A stretch of 64,000 nucleotides of DNA, taken from the NCBI GenBank assembly GCA_020186115.1, contig WSYJ01000142.1, positions 434,001-498,000 on the forward strand, in the 5' to 3' direction. The position numbers were made by a program, and so were the translations under genes. The notes under the pieces were generated by a model, which saw nothing but the letters and a program-made list of their open reading frames with translations, was not told where the DNA came from and searched no databases. Source of the stretch: Histomonas meleagridis (Eukaryota; Parabasalia; Tritrichomonadida; Dientamoebidae). Below, piece after piece: positions 1-9,397 of the stretch (its first letter is position 1; each line of letters starts with the position of its first letter).

Positions 1-1267
1 CCTTAAATTTTTGAATGAAACCCTCTAAACCAGTATATCCAAGTATTGTCGAAAAAATGTTTAAAACATTTTTATTTTCTGTTTAATTTCGTGATTCTTT
101 TTATTGAGTATTCCGAATCTTGATGGATTTGTAACCGCAAAATGAATTCAAAAAGTTATTTTTTCTTCTTTGTCCAGAGCCTCCAATAATGAATAAAATG
201 TTTCAATAATTATCATATATATAGAACAAATAAATTATAAAAAATTGCAAAGACATATTTTTGAATTTTTGTTCTATCTATAGATATCGAAAATCTTGTA
301 TACAAGAATGAAAACTAAAGAAAAATTATATAAATTAATATTAACCATTATTAGTTCTATATATATTCCGAATTTGAACTTCTGTTTCTATATATTATTA
401 AAATTTAAAAAAAAGTTTGAACTAACTATATTAGAAGAATTAAAATTTCTTGAAATTAAAAACATTCGGTTCGCACTGGGTTGTTAAGATTTGCTTATAA
501 AATTTCCGACAGCAAGCGGCAGGAAATTTTATAAGTAAATCTTAACAGCCAGCTCACCTCATGTTTTTTTTTATTTGTTTTTTTAATTACAAAGTTTTCT
601 TTTTTCCTTTTTTTTCATTTCTCTTTTCTTCTCCCTTCTCCATTTTAAATTTTTCCCTCTTTTTTTAGTGATTGTTTCTTTCTAATTTTTTATTTTAGAA
701 TAATAAAGGTAACAAAATGTTGTAATATTAAATACTTTTTATATTAAAGTATTACTTTACTATAAATATCAGTATTTATAAAAAAAATAAATTTTATAAT
801 TCGAATATATACTCTATATTTTATATGAATATCTGATAACAAAATACATTTATGAATATATAATTCGTTTTGAAATGTGATTTTCTTCAATGGCTCTATT
901 TAAAACATAAATTGATATATTAATTTTGTTTTTATTCTTCAACAATTATTAGACTTGGTACAATTGTCACTTTTCTTGTTTAATTTTAAAGATAAAAAAA
1001 GCATTTTGAAATTTTGGAGATTGCATAAAAAAATGAGATAACAAAATTTTGCCATAATAATTTTATTGAATACCAAATTATTTATATTTCTTTAAATTTA
1101 GTTCAGTGGAAAATAAAAAAAATTGATTTTCGACAAATCTGATCTGAAACGACCGTTTATTTAGCATCAAAATCACATCAAACCTTAACGAGGATTTTCA
1201 TTTTACGTAAGTAAATCCAAAAACAATAAAAAGTTTTTATTTATTATCTTACACATTGTTCTAACAT
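1..1267. other. AT-rich intergenic region with one hairpin
   Basis: No convincing gene. A short open stretch at 296-487 is lysine/isoleucine-rich low-complexity sequence and looks like chance. On the minus strand at about 1-60 there is a short coding-like stretch (TILGYTGLEGFIQKFK) that could be the edge of a gene running off the window, but it has no start. The only clear structure is the inverted repeat at 484-545, listed separately. The 550-680 part is T-rich with long pyrimidine runs. Confidence 0.5.
484..545. repeat. Near-perfect 24-bp inverted repeat (hairpin)
   Basis: The arms 484-507 and 522-545 are reverse complements with one mismatch, around a 14-nt GC-richer spacer (gacagcaagcggca). 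Pairing extends about 5 bp further outward with one G-U pair. It lies between unrelated AT-rich sequence, about 0.7 kb past the 3' end of the RhoGAP gene. It could be a foldback/MITE relic or an RNA hairpin. No homology is known to me. Confidence 0.75.
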
Positions 1268-3595
1268 TTATTGCTGCGTGTTACTTTGTGTAAGAACTAA
1301 TGGATAAAATTGTTTTGTATCCCAATTTTCTATAAGATATGTAACAAAAGTGATAGATATATCAGAATATTCTTTTATCTGTCCTGGCTCACTAAAGTCA
1401 GTTGAAGGCTGTACAATATTTGGCGCAAAAACAATTGCCATATTCTTTGGTCCCATTTTCGTCACTGCTTCAAATTGGACCAATTTTTGTAAGAATCCAA
1501 TTAGATAACCCAACAAGTTCAAATGTGCAGGAGGCAAATGTTTTGTAACGAATCCAATGTAATCCTTATTTTCATGAGCAGTCTTTAAATAAGGAAGTGA
1601 ATCAACAGGACAAGTTGGATCAGGGATTATCCTAAACCACATTTTGAAAAGGGACAACATATCAAATAACTTCGCGTTTTCGAAATTACAAATTCCTTTT
1701 CCATAATCTTCTGCCATTTGTTCGACGTTTTTAATACTTCCAGGTAACCTAAATATACCTTCCATCTCACCCGGATTTTTAGAAAGTATAGCTTCTGCCA
1801 TTTGATGTACTACTATAGGGATTGGGAAATTGGGATATTTCTTACGTTGGAACCATAAATGTTCATATATTGAAGCTCCGAATTCACAATTTTCACTTTC
1901 AATTTGTTGAGGGATTTTGACTGCGTAATTAATCCCTAAATCAGTTTTAGGTTTCCCTATAGCGCAACGTGAAGAAAATCTGATGTAACATAATTGTGCA
2001 TAATGTGCTACATCTCTATGACGTGAAATACTTTTCCTTGAAAGATGTGATTTAATCCATACTTCACTATTACGCGAAGAAGGGAATATAGTCGTAATGA
2101 TTAGGAACAATTTCCATGTCCGTATTTCCCATTCAGGGTTTGGGTTCTTTCTTGTTTGCTTAATTAATTGGAAATATACTTCGTCATATAAACTTGGATT
2201 AGCTATCAACGTTTGGACAATTAATTCAGCACTATTCGGAGCTCCTTTAATGACTCCAATATATGTAAGAATTAACTTGAAACATTTCACCGCGTTCTTT
2301 TGATCATTTTGATTCGCTAACTTTATAAGTGATGACGATAATGGATCTTTCGAAAATTTAGTAATTTGCTCGGTCGAAACAAGTTTGCGATTAAAAACAT
2401 GGCCTGTTCGATGTTCACGGAAAAACTGTTTCGCGTATTCTTCGACTTGGAACTTATTAATGTCATCGCGAATGTCGCACGGAAGAAACGGCGCTTTGCT
2501 ATCTGGGAAGTACGAGTTCTTTCGTTGCATTGACTTCTTCTCATCGAAGTTGACAACAGACTCAGGTACATCTAAGAGAGTCGTAGAACGCGTTCTACGA
2601 TGATGATGACGTCGCCGGTGTTCATGTGCTACTTCGCCGTCGAACACTAAGTTGGCGTAGTTAGCACTGCGGTGGCGACTGGAAATGTGGCGACGCGACG
2701 ATCGTTTTGTTGGTTCTCCATCAAATGGCAATGTGTCGAAACGTGCGCTTTGATGATGGCGACTATTATTCGATGTGCGTCGCGCTTGAACAGTTGGCGT
2801 GCGCGGGCTATCGTCGAGCGTTGCAAATGAATTCATCGTTTGGATGGAACGAAGTTTCTTGGGTGGTACTGGTATAGGACGTTTTGAGAGCGTGGGAACG
2901 TTATTGTCATCGCTTGCCGGTGGATGCGTTGATAGATGGCTATCGGTTGGCGCGCTTGCCGTTGAGTTTTGCTCGGAGCTATCGTTTGTGGGCACTTCCG
3001 TCGGTTTCGGAGGTTCTGGAGGTTGTGCATTTTCGGTTTCCGGCGGTTTCGAAATTTGTTCGTTTTCGGTTTCCGGAGGTTTCGGAGGTTGTTTGCTATC
3101 GGCTGTGGGTGTTTGGGGTGTAATGGCAGTGTCAGTTGTTGGGGGTTCTGTCTGGTTGGGAATCGCTTCGGTGGGATGAGGAGGCTCTGGTGGTTTAATT
3201 GGTTCGTTGGGTGCTGGTGGTTGTGATGATGAAATTTGATTCTGATCTGGAGGTGCTTTTGGTTGGGAATCTGGAGAATGAACTTGTGATTCGGAGGCAC
3301 TGTTTTGCTGTGTTTCATTGTTATTAACTTGGTGCGGAGAAGTTTCTTGTGGCTGAGTAATCTGATTCATTCCATTCGGATATATGTTGCCTTGTTGCCT
3401 CTGAACAAAGGCTTTAAACTGGTCGAGCATGATTTGATATTCGGGGTTAATGTTTGGATCCATCTCAATAGGTGTTAAAGTTGTTGGATCAAGAACGATT
3501 CCGTCAGTAGGGAACTGATAAGTTGTATTACTTGTAGCGGGGTCGAAGAAATATTGAGATCCATCCGCGAAATATCGGTAGTAGACTTGAATCAT
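1268..3595 (-). CDS. MyTH4-RhoGAP protein with degenerate WW-like N-terminus
   Basis: A GTPase-activating protein predicted to switch off Rho/Rac GTPases at the actin cortex (775 aa). Residues 1-35 resemble a WW domain (YYRYFADGSQYFFDP), but both signature tryptophans are Tyr. About 40-250 is a Pro/Gln/Glu-rich linker, followed by a His/Arg/Ser-rich basic segment to about 350. About 370-530 is a MyTH4 domain. About 560-750 is RhoGAP with the arginine finger in GIFRLPGS (about residue 613) and the later motif FAPNIVQP. The order WW-MyTH4-RhoGAP matches the ARHGAP39/Vilse family. The ATG lies 6 nt after an initiator-like TCATA, which supports this start. Linker frames on the opposite strand are Pro/Ser-codon shadows. 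Function follows from the family; the actual GTPase target is unknown. Confidence 0.88.
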   Translation of the reverse strand: MIQVYYRYFADGSQYFFDPATSNTTYQFPTDGIVLDPTTLTPIEMDPNINPEYQIMLDQFKAFVQRQQGNIYPNGMNQITQPQETSPHQVNNNETQQNSASESQVHSPDSQPKAPPDQNQISSSQPPAPNEPIKPPEPPHPTEAIPNQTEPPTTDTAITPQTPTADSKQPPKPPETENEQISKPPETENAQPPEPPKPTEVPTNDSSEQNSTASAPTDSHLSTHPPASDDNNVPTLSKRPIPVPPKKLRSIQTMNSFATLDDSPRTPTVQARRTSNNSRHHQSARFDTLPFDGEPTKRSSRRHISSRHRSANYANLVFDGEVAHEHRRRHHHRRTRSTTLLDVPESVVNFDEKKSMQRKNSYFPDSKAPFLPCDIRDDINKFQVEEYAKQFFREHRTGHVFNRKLVSTEQITKFSKDPLSSSLIKLANQNDQKNAVKCFKLILTYIGVIKGAPNSAELIVQTLIANPSLYDEVYFQLIKQTRKNPNPEWEIRTWKLFLIITTIFPSSRNSEVWIKSHLSRKSISRHRDVAHYAQLCYIRFSSRCAIGKPKTDLGINYAVKIPQQIESENCEFGASIYEHLWFQRKKYPNFPIPIVVHQMAEAILSKNPGEMEGIFRLPGSIKNVEQMAEDYGKGICNFENAKLFDMLSLFKMWFRIIPDPTCPVDSLPYLKTAHENKDYIGFVTKHLPPAHLNLLGYLIGFLQKLVQFEAVTKMGPKNMAIVFAPNIVQPSTDFSEPGQIKEYSDISITFVTYLIENWDTKQFYPLVLTQSNTQQ

Positions 3596-3606
3596 TGTTA
3601 TGATCG
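3596..3606 (-). promoter_or_regulatory. Initiator-like element of the RhoGAP gene
   Basis: On the minus strand the sequence reads CCGATCATAACAATG. TCATA fits the parabasalid initiator TCA(+1)Y(W), which would give a 6-nt leader. A CGACGGTTA-type box lies about 10 nt further upstream and recurs before the Rab gene (5931). Confidence 0.5.
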
Positions 3607-3779
3607 GCGACGGTTATCAGTTCCAAAAGTCCTGTAAAAGTCACTGATGGATTCAATTTTCTGAACATGTAAATATAAACCATACAAAACAGAAGATGAC
3701 AAAAAGGTTTGTGTTTTTGAATAAGAATTATATTTCTATCGTACGAAATTTGAAAGCAAAGCGCGCCACAAAAGTACGA

Positions 3780-4086
3780 TAGCGAAGGATGACTCTGCGT
3801 CTTCTTATCATCTTTTTATGGAGGCGGAAAGGACAAACAAAGTGCGCAGCGTGCGTTTGAGTATGAACGCTTTGGAGTCAGTGCCAAATTGTTTGAATGT
3901 GGAGAAATTGCTTTGGAATTGATTAAAAATTTGGTATTTTGTGATGAGGTGTTAAAGTTCAAAAAGAATAAGAAAATGTGCTATGTTTCTCGTGAGCAGG
4001 TTGAAGAAGTATTTGGAACTATTTGCAAATTTCATTTAATGGTTGATGGCATTGGGAACAAATGGATTTCTAAAAATAGTTATTAA
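3780..4086 (+). pseudogene. Possible small gene or gene relic without ATG
   Basis: An open frame of about 85 codons runs to the TAA at 4084-4086 and contains protein-like sequence (AFEYERFGVSAKLFECGEIA, then CYVSREQVEEVFGTICKF). It has no in-frame ATG before the middle. ATGs at 3784 and 3822 lie in the two other frames and soon stop. Base composition is less AT-rich than the flanks. It may be the 3' part of a decayed or frame-broken gene. I do not recognise the family. Confidence 0.3.
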
Positions 4087-4553
4087 AGAAGTTAAAGAAA
4101 TTATTGAGATAGATTGCGAAATCTCGATAAATCAAATTATTTTTTTTTTCTTTGTACTTTGCGAGTGATAATATTGTGTTAGAGCACTTTTAGAATTCTA
4201 AGGTGCATTTGAATCATAAGAACTAACACATTAATGTTCAATTAAAATTTCTTTTTGCAATCTATGTCTAAAGTTTTGAATACAATTTCCACCTTGTCGA
4301 ATTTTATTCTGTTTTCTTTATGTAAATGAATAAAAGAACAAATTGTATTAAGAAATTTCTTTGTAAAGGAATTACTAAACGATAAATTTTTCACAACATA
4401 TCAGGAGAACGTTAATTTTAGAGTGCCCGAAACCAAGACAAAATGACGATATTCTATCGCTCGTTTGAAGGCGGTTAGCATATCAATTTTCTATGTTTGT
4501 CGATAATAATTCAATAGTCCGATATAATTGAAATTTTATCGTATACATAAATC
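4087..4553. other. Intergenic region before the CMD gene
   Basis: AT-rich, no gene seen. It contains GAGAACGTTAA at 4405-4415, identical to elements directly before the RCC1-like gene and the acidic-protein gene (see findings). Confidence 0.45.
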
Positions 4554-4563
4554 ACATTTTTAA
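4550..4563 (+). promoter_or_regulatory. Initiator-like element of the CMD-family gene
   Basis: The sequence AATCACATTTTTAA runs directly into the ATG. TCACA fits the trichomonad initiator and would give a leader of about 10 nt. Confidence 0.5.
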
Positions 4564-5310
4564 ATGCAAGATAGAATCGATCTTTGTGCAGAAAAATTCA
4601 TGGAATTATTTGGAGCCAAGCCTACCACAAATGAAGGTAATGATGCTGAATTTATGCGACTTTTGCAACGCTTCATATTTGGTGAAGTATGTTACACAGG
4701 ATGCCTCGACAACAAGGAAAGAGAACTTATTACAATTACTTGCCTTGCTGTTAATCAGACATATCCACAACTTAAGGCACATACAAACGCATGCCTCAAA
4801 GTTGGATGCACTCCAGTCGAAATCCGTGAAACAATATACCAATGTGCTCCATTTATTGGTTTTCCTAAAACACTTAATGCTATTGCTACAATGAATGAAG
4901 TTTTCACAGCAAATCAAATTTCTCTTCCAATCCCAGAACAAATTACAATTAAAGATGAAGATCGCTTCCAAGTTGGTCTCAAAATGCGAAAAGATCTTTG
5001 TGGAGAAGTTGACGAGAAAGAATTCGATTGGTTACCAAAAGAATTTGCAGAAGCAATTCCTCGTTACTGCGCAGAATTCGTATTCGGAGACTATCTTAGC
5101 CGCTCTGGACTTGATTTGAAGTTCAGAGAACTTTTGGTTGTTGTAATTATTACAGCTCTTGGTGGTGGAGATTCACAGTTAAAACTTCACATCAATGCAG
5201 CATTGAAGGCAGGAAACACCAAAGAAGCGATTTTGACAGCCCTTCTCCATGCAATGCCATACATTGGCTTGCCCAGATTTATGACAGCATTAGAAATCTT
5301 TAAAAGCTGA
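4564..5310 (+). CDS. Carboxymuconolactone decarboxylase (AhpD-like) family protein
   Basis: A 248-aa protein with two tandem CMD repeats: about residues 25-115 (around CLDNKERELITITCLAVNQ, then AHTNACLKVGCTPVEIRET) and about 145-240 (GLDLKFRELLVVVIITALGG, then HINAALKAGNTKEAILTAL). Family members are decarboxylases or AhpD-type alkylhydroperoxidases. The ExxCxxC peroxidase motif of true AhpD is not visible, so the gamma-CMD branch fits better. The family is mainly bacterial, so lateral transfer in the trichomonad past is likely (inference). Codon use matches its neighbours, so transfer is not recent. No signal peptide; probably cytosolic. The stop is followed within 15 nt by TAAA. Confidence 0.85.
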   Translation: MQDRIDLCAEKFMELFGAKPTTNEGNDAEFMRLLQRFIFGEVCYTGCLDNKERELITITCLAVNQTYPQLKAHTNACLKVGCTPVEIRETIYQCAPFIGFPKTLNAIATMNEVFTANQISLPIPEQITIKDEDRFQVGLKMRKDLCGEVDEKEFDWLPKEFAEAIPRYCAEFVFGDYLSRSGLDLKFRELLVVVIITALGGGDSQLKLHINAALKAGNTKEAILTALLHAMPYIGLPRFMTALEIFKS

Positions 5311-5607
5311 TGAATAGTAAATCAACTCGTTTTCGATTTTGTTGTTTTAGATTTTGAAAATAGTTAAATAACCTTTAAAAAAATCATTAATAATAAACCT
5401 ATCAATAAGAATCTTAATGATTTATAATCTTTTACATAAAAACTTTTTTTGAACATTTTAATGAAAAATTTGTGATGATATGATTAAGGAATTTTCGAGA
5501 ATTCATGGATGATGTTTATTTTTGAAAAAATTAAAATTGAAATTTCGGTTGTGCCTAATATTCCGTCTAAATATAAAGTAAAGCACTTGATGCTAATTGA
5601 CAAAAAA
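5311..5607. other. Intergenic region before tRNA-Gly
   Basis: AT-rich, no gene seen. The run of A at 5602-5607 (T6 on the minus strand) directly follows the tRNA 3' end and would act as its RNA polymerase III terminator. Confidence 0.6.
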
Positions 5608-5678
5608 TGCATCGCCCGGGAATCGGACCCGGACCCCCAGCTTGGCAAGCTGAAATTCTACCATTAGACCAGCGATGC
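5608..5678 (-). tRNA. tRNA-Gly (anticodon GCC)
   Basis: Read on the minus strand, the acceptor stem GCATCGC (5678-5672) pairs perfectly with GCGATGC (5615-5609), followed by discriminator A at 5608. The D arm is TGGTCTAATGGTA. The anticodon loop TTGCCAA gives anticodon GCC. The T arm is GGTCCGATTCCCG. No intron. CCA is not encoded. A Pol III T-run follows immediately. Confidence 0.95.
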
Positions 5679-5945
5679 TCGCAATATTATATTTTTTCAT
5701 ATATATTTACTATAATAATTATCAGTCGCTGCAAGAAATCGTGTTCAATTACTGTAGTATATCGTCAATACGTGTGTCACATCATTCAGTGCCCCTCTTT
5801 TCTTCATAAGTTTGAACGTTGCTGTGTATTAATTCCGCCAGAAAACAACAGTGATATATACATGTATTAGCGGTTGGCAGTGTGTGGGTTATATTCAATC
5901 GAAAATCAATTGTTAATAATCGACGGTTATTAAATCTTTTTTGGG

Positions 5946-6542
5946 ATGTCCGACTCAAAAGAACTAAAACTTGTTCTTATTGGAAATTCATATGTTGGAA
6001 AAACTTGTGTTGTAAAGAAGGCAACATCAGGCGTCTTTACTGAAGATACAACTGCAACTCTTGGTGCATCATACGTTTCCAAATTAATCAATGTTGGAAA
6101 CATTGAAGTTCGCTTACAAATATGGGATACAGCTGGTCAAGAAAGATACCGTGGTATGACACCAATGTACTATCGCGGTGCGCACATTGCACTTATTGTT
6201 TATTCAATTACTGATAGAGAAAGCTTTGAAGGAATTGATGGTTGGTATGAAAGCCTCCGTGAAAACACTGATTCAGATATTCTTATTTTCCTTGTTGGCA
6301 ATAAATATGATCTTGAAGAATCACGAGAAATTTCAACAGAAGAAGGGCAAGCAAAGGCAGACTCAATCCGTGCGCATTTCTACGAAGTTTCAGCTAAAAC
6401 AAACTATGGAATTGATGATTTATTCAATGATATTCCAAGAATTTTCTTTGAAAAACAAACAGATACTGAAACTAAAAAAGATAGCTCAGTGGAAATAACA
6501 AAAACTCAAAAACAGAGAAAACCTTGGTATTCGAGATGCTAG
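5946..6542 (+). CDS. Rab-family small GTPase, Rab5-like
   Basis: A membrane-traffic GTPase (198 aa) with all G boxes: P-loop GNSYVGKT (about residues 13-20), switch I around TATLGASYVSK, switch II WDTAGQERYRGM followed by TPMYYRGA, G4 NKYD, and G5 SAK. PMYYRGA resembles the Rab5/endocytic group. The C-terminus ends in a single cysteine (WYSRC) rather than the usual CC or CXC, so prenylation would be on one residue. A CGACGGTTA box lies 10-15 nt before the ATG, but no clear TCA initiator was found. Other trafficking genes (TBC, DENN, SNARE, COPI) follow within 15 kb. Confidence 0.95.
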   Translation: MSDSKELKLVLIGNSYVGKTCVVKKATSGVFTEDTTATLGASYVSKLINVGNIEVRLQIWDTAGQERYRGMTPMYYRGAHIALIVYSITDRESFEGIDGWYESLRENTDSDILIFLVGNKYDLEESREISTEEGQAKADSIRAHFYEVSAKTNYGIDDLFNDIPRIFFEKQTDTETKKDSSVEITKTQKQRKPWYSRC

Positions 6543-6948
6543 ATTTCACATCAACTTTTGATTTTTACCTAAAGAGCCTTTGATATTAAACAATTTCTTT
6601 TTGCTCTGCTTAGGTGGCTTTATGCTTATTTTTTATTATCTATATAAAACCTCGAATTCCAACACAAAATTTATAATTTTAATATATTTTATATTAACTT
6701 GAATTACTTCAAGCAGATATACTATTTCTGTGAAATAAGGAAATATTGATAAATAATGTATATCACATTCAAAAAAAATTTTACTTTTGGCTTAATAACA
6801 CAAACTTTGTGTGAAAGGGGTTGGTCATTTTATATATATAAGATATTTAAAAAAAAAATAAAATGTATTTCGAACATTGTGGTAAAACAAAAAAATAGAA
6901 TTTTTATTCGTGTCAATTTTTTTGTAATAAAATATTTCTGACATATGA
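6543..6948. other. Intergenic region between Rab and SNAP50-like genes
   Basis: AT-rich. An open stretch at 6756-6941 has no similarity that I can see and lysine/isoleucine-rich random composition. Nothing else supported. Confidence 0.5.
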
Positions 6949-7908
6949 ATGGATGTTACATTATCAGCAAAATCTGTTCTACTTGTTCAACATTCATTCG
7001 ATCAAAACAAATTCATTTCGGAAGTGAACGATTCGCTTTCAGGAATTTCACCTGTTGATGAAGAAAGCTTACCTGAGATTACAATACCAAAAGATTTAAT
7101 TTTTCGCTCACCAATATCTAAAATCAGAGGATTGGCTTCCTCTATTTCAAATCAACTAAGTGACTTCAAAGACGAAAATAATATTCGCGATGATGAAATT
7201 CTATCTGCATTCCTTAACACAAATTTTAATTTTTCAAATCAAGTCCAATACTTTCCAGATGAGCCAGATTTTAATGGTTCATTATTATCACTCATTCAAA
7301 GAAGATTTTCAAATGTTGAACTTCCCTCTCAAACTCATCCAGCAAACGATGTTATTTACTCAATTCGCCTTTTTTCTGTCAAGAGAAAAAAAGTACAAAT
7401 TAAAACACAACTTCAGCAATGGTTTGTTGCATTTGGATCCAATACAATTTCTTCTCTTATTGACATGATAATTTGTCCTCTTTGTGAACTTTCCAAGCGC
7501 ATTTCTGTTAACCATTTACAGCCCCCAATGCTCGACAATGGTGAGCAAATTATTTTCGGATTTGGGGACGGTTTTAACGTTCCGATTTCCACTTTTTCAA
7601 ACGCAATGAACCGCCACATCAAATACACATCGCCGGGCGGTTGTTTCCATGCTCTGCTTTTCGACGCCGCTTTCGCTGTGCACGTCAGCGATTACTCTGG
7701 CTTCCCAAAGGAAATTGGTGGGAAAGGTGTAAACCCACCAAATTGCATGAAGTGTCTTCATAAAGTTGCGCCAATTTGTGTGAGAAAAGAAACGAAAGGT
7801 TTTGAGTTTTTATGTAAAGATTGTTTCCAAAATGATGAAAGTTCCAATGGAAACGAGTTCACAGTAGATTTATCTGATTTTTTCTTTCGGCATTACAAAA
7901 AATTATAA
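6949..7908 (+). CDS. SNAPC3/SNAP50-like snRNA transcription factor subunit
   Basis: A 319-aa protein. The C-terminal half follows the layout of the SNAP50 zinc-finger domain: a segment with SLIDMIICPL (about 165-175), a small-residue stretch with GGCFHALLF, and a C-terminal Cys cluster CMKCLHKVAPIC followed by FLCKDCF (about 262-300) that would bind zinc. SNAPC3 binds the proximal element of snRNA promoters together with a Myb-type subunit. The N-terminal 160 residues are not recognised. The family call is from motif spacing only; the alternative is a parabasalid-specific zinc protein. The ATG at 6949 is the first in frame. Confidence 0.5.
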   Translation: MDVTLSAKSVLLVQHSFDQNKFISEVNDSLSGISPVDEESLPEITIPKDLIFRSPISKIRGLASSISNQLSDFKDENNIRDDEILSAFLNTNFNFSNQVQYFPDEPDFNGSLLSLIQRRFSNVELPSQTHPANDVIYSIRLFSVKRKKVQIKTQLQQWFVAFGSNTISSLIDMIICPLCELSKRISVNHLQPPMLDNGEQIIFGFGDGFNVPISTFSNAMNRHIKYTSPGGCFHALLFDAAFAVHVSDYSGFPKEIGGKGVNPPNCMKCLHKVAPICVRKETKGFEFLCKDCFQNDESSNGNEFTVDLSDFFFRHYKKL

Positions 7909-8215
7909 TATTAATAAAGCAATACTTTCGTATCCATTGTTTTTGATTATCTTCTAATGAACAAATAGATACATAAAGGAACCTATTTGTGCAACAAAAT
8001 GGTTAAAGAGTGGATATAAATCTTATTGGTAATGAATTATTATTTTGTGTCTGCATTCTTATATTCATTAAGAACAGAAGTGTTAACATTTTGAATTACA
8101 ATTTTCTCGTAAAGTACTGAAAAGTTGGTCATGACCCAAAGTTTACCGCAGCACTTTTTCGTCCGAAAAGTATTATGTAAACTTCTTGAATAACTTTTTC
8201 ATAAGTGGACCAAAT
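7909..8215. other. Intergenic region before the TFIIS-like gene
   Basis: AT-rich, no gene or RNA structure seen. Confidence 0.5.
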
Positions 8216-8807
8216 ATGCATTCAATTCAACAAACAGAACGAAATGTTGATGGAACAAGAAAAAGTAAGGAAGACTTATTACAGGAGAAAAAAACATTTA
8301 AACTATTCAATCGTAATCCTTAGGAGCGCACTTGAAGCAATTAAGCAAATCATGGGTGAAAATTTTCCAAACATTGACATTGAAAAGGTAGCTGTTGATT
8401 ATGCGAAAGGAATTGAAGCTTCTTGTTACTTTCCCCATGGTAAATTGTCAAGTGAACAATATAATGAAATTGTTGAATTTAGAACACAAATTTTTTGTCG
8501 AAATTTATTCAAACAATATCTACCAAATATGCCCCCAATACAAATGGCAGGGAAAAGTAGATATATGTCATTTGGTGAAAAAATACAAAAAAATACTCGT
8601 TTTAAATTATCAACAGAACAATTGCCTTCAGATTTTCGGGAAAACGCAGAAAGTAAATGCGATATACTTTTGAACGAAACGCTTATCCAATTTAAGCCTG
8701 AACCAGAAGGAACCAATTCAATTTATATAGAAAATCCAGCAAATTGCAATGATATTATCTCATATAAATACAATTTTCTTTGGCCTGAAACTTCAATAAA
8801 TCAATAA
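8216..8807 (+). pseudogene. TFIIS-like protein with a +1 frame break at CCT-TAG
   Basis: Two frames make one protein. From ATG 8216 the first frame encodes about 35 residues (MHSIQQTERN, ending KLFNRNP) and meets TAG at 8321-8323. The next frame continues as RSALEAIKQIM to 8807. Skipping one base at 8321 gives 196 aa. Third positions are A/T-rich in the first frame before 8321 and in the second frame after it, which argues that both are the true frames. The downstream part resembles the TFIIS central domain: LRSALEA, then AVDYAKGIEASCYF, then EQYNEIVEFRTQIFCRNLF, then LSTEQLPSDFRENA. A C-terminal piece is placed like the zinc ribbon but has lost its cysteines (about NSIYIENPANC). The break could be a pseudogene lesion, an assembly error or programmed +1 frameshifting. 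Confidence 0.5.
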
Positions 8808-9397
8808 ATGTTGTTTGAATTGATCTATCAAAATGATTCTACTTATTTTTATTTTTTTGTTTATTTTTGCTGATAAAAAGCTTAAATTTCATATTTGTGC
8901 AAAAATGATTTGTTCATTGGTAACTTCAGATGCAGCCGAATATTAGAAAAGAATGTGTAATAGTGATTCATCATAATGTACTTCTTTTATGATAATATAT
9001 TTTTAGATTTATTATTTAGTGGGTTAATAAAAAATTAATTATCATGCTATAATCTGGTTAAGTCAGAATCTTGTATTGCCCATACGATAACATTAACATA
9101 AATACAACATGTTGTCATAGTAAAAATCGAATTTCCTTACGATTAAGATAATGAAGTAGAGAAAGAATTATTATTGTTCTGTCTATGTGCCCAATTTTAA
9201 ACATAAATATCATTAAAAAAAAGAGTAGTTTACAATAGAGATAAAACATTACACAAATAAAAAAGTGATGAAGGTTTTCCATAGTATTTGGTTCTGTAAT
9301 TACAGCTGTTTCAAATTAAAATTTTAATAATGATACGTTTGCATTTAAAAAATCTTTATTTAAGTATAACTTTGTATTTCTGTTTATTTAAAAGTCA
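8808..9397. other. Intergenic region with a DHHC gene relic
   Basis: No intact gene. Positions 8899-8925 are identical over 27 nt to 9912-9938 inside the DHHC-like gene, in the same orientation. On the minus strand it reads VTNEQIIFAQ. This is probably debris of a duplicated copy. Confidence 0.55.

Noticed and set aside
296..487. Small gene near the left edge
   Set aside because: Starts at TTG; low-complexity Lys/Ile/Leu composition typical of AT-rich noncoding DNA.
484..545. Rho-independent terminator
   Set aside because: No gene ends nearby, and such terminators do not act on eukaryotic Pol II genes.
2799..3318. Several long frames on both strands opposite and overlapping the RhoGAP linker
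   Set aside because: They are Gly/Ser/Val- or Arg/His-rich shadows of a Pro/Glu-rich coding segment, with no domain logic of their own.
8216..8807. Ornithine decarboxylase antizyme with its +1 frameshift
   Set aside because: The stop-codon layout is similar, but the downstream protein resembles TFIIS and shows none of the antizyme sequence pattern.
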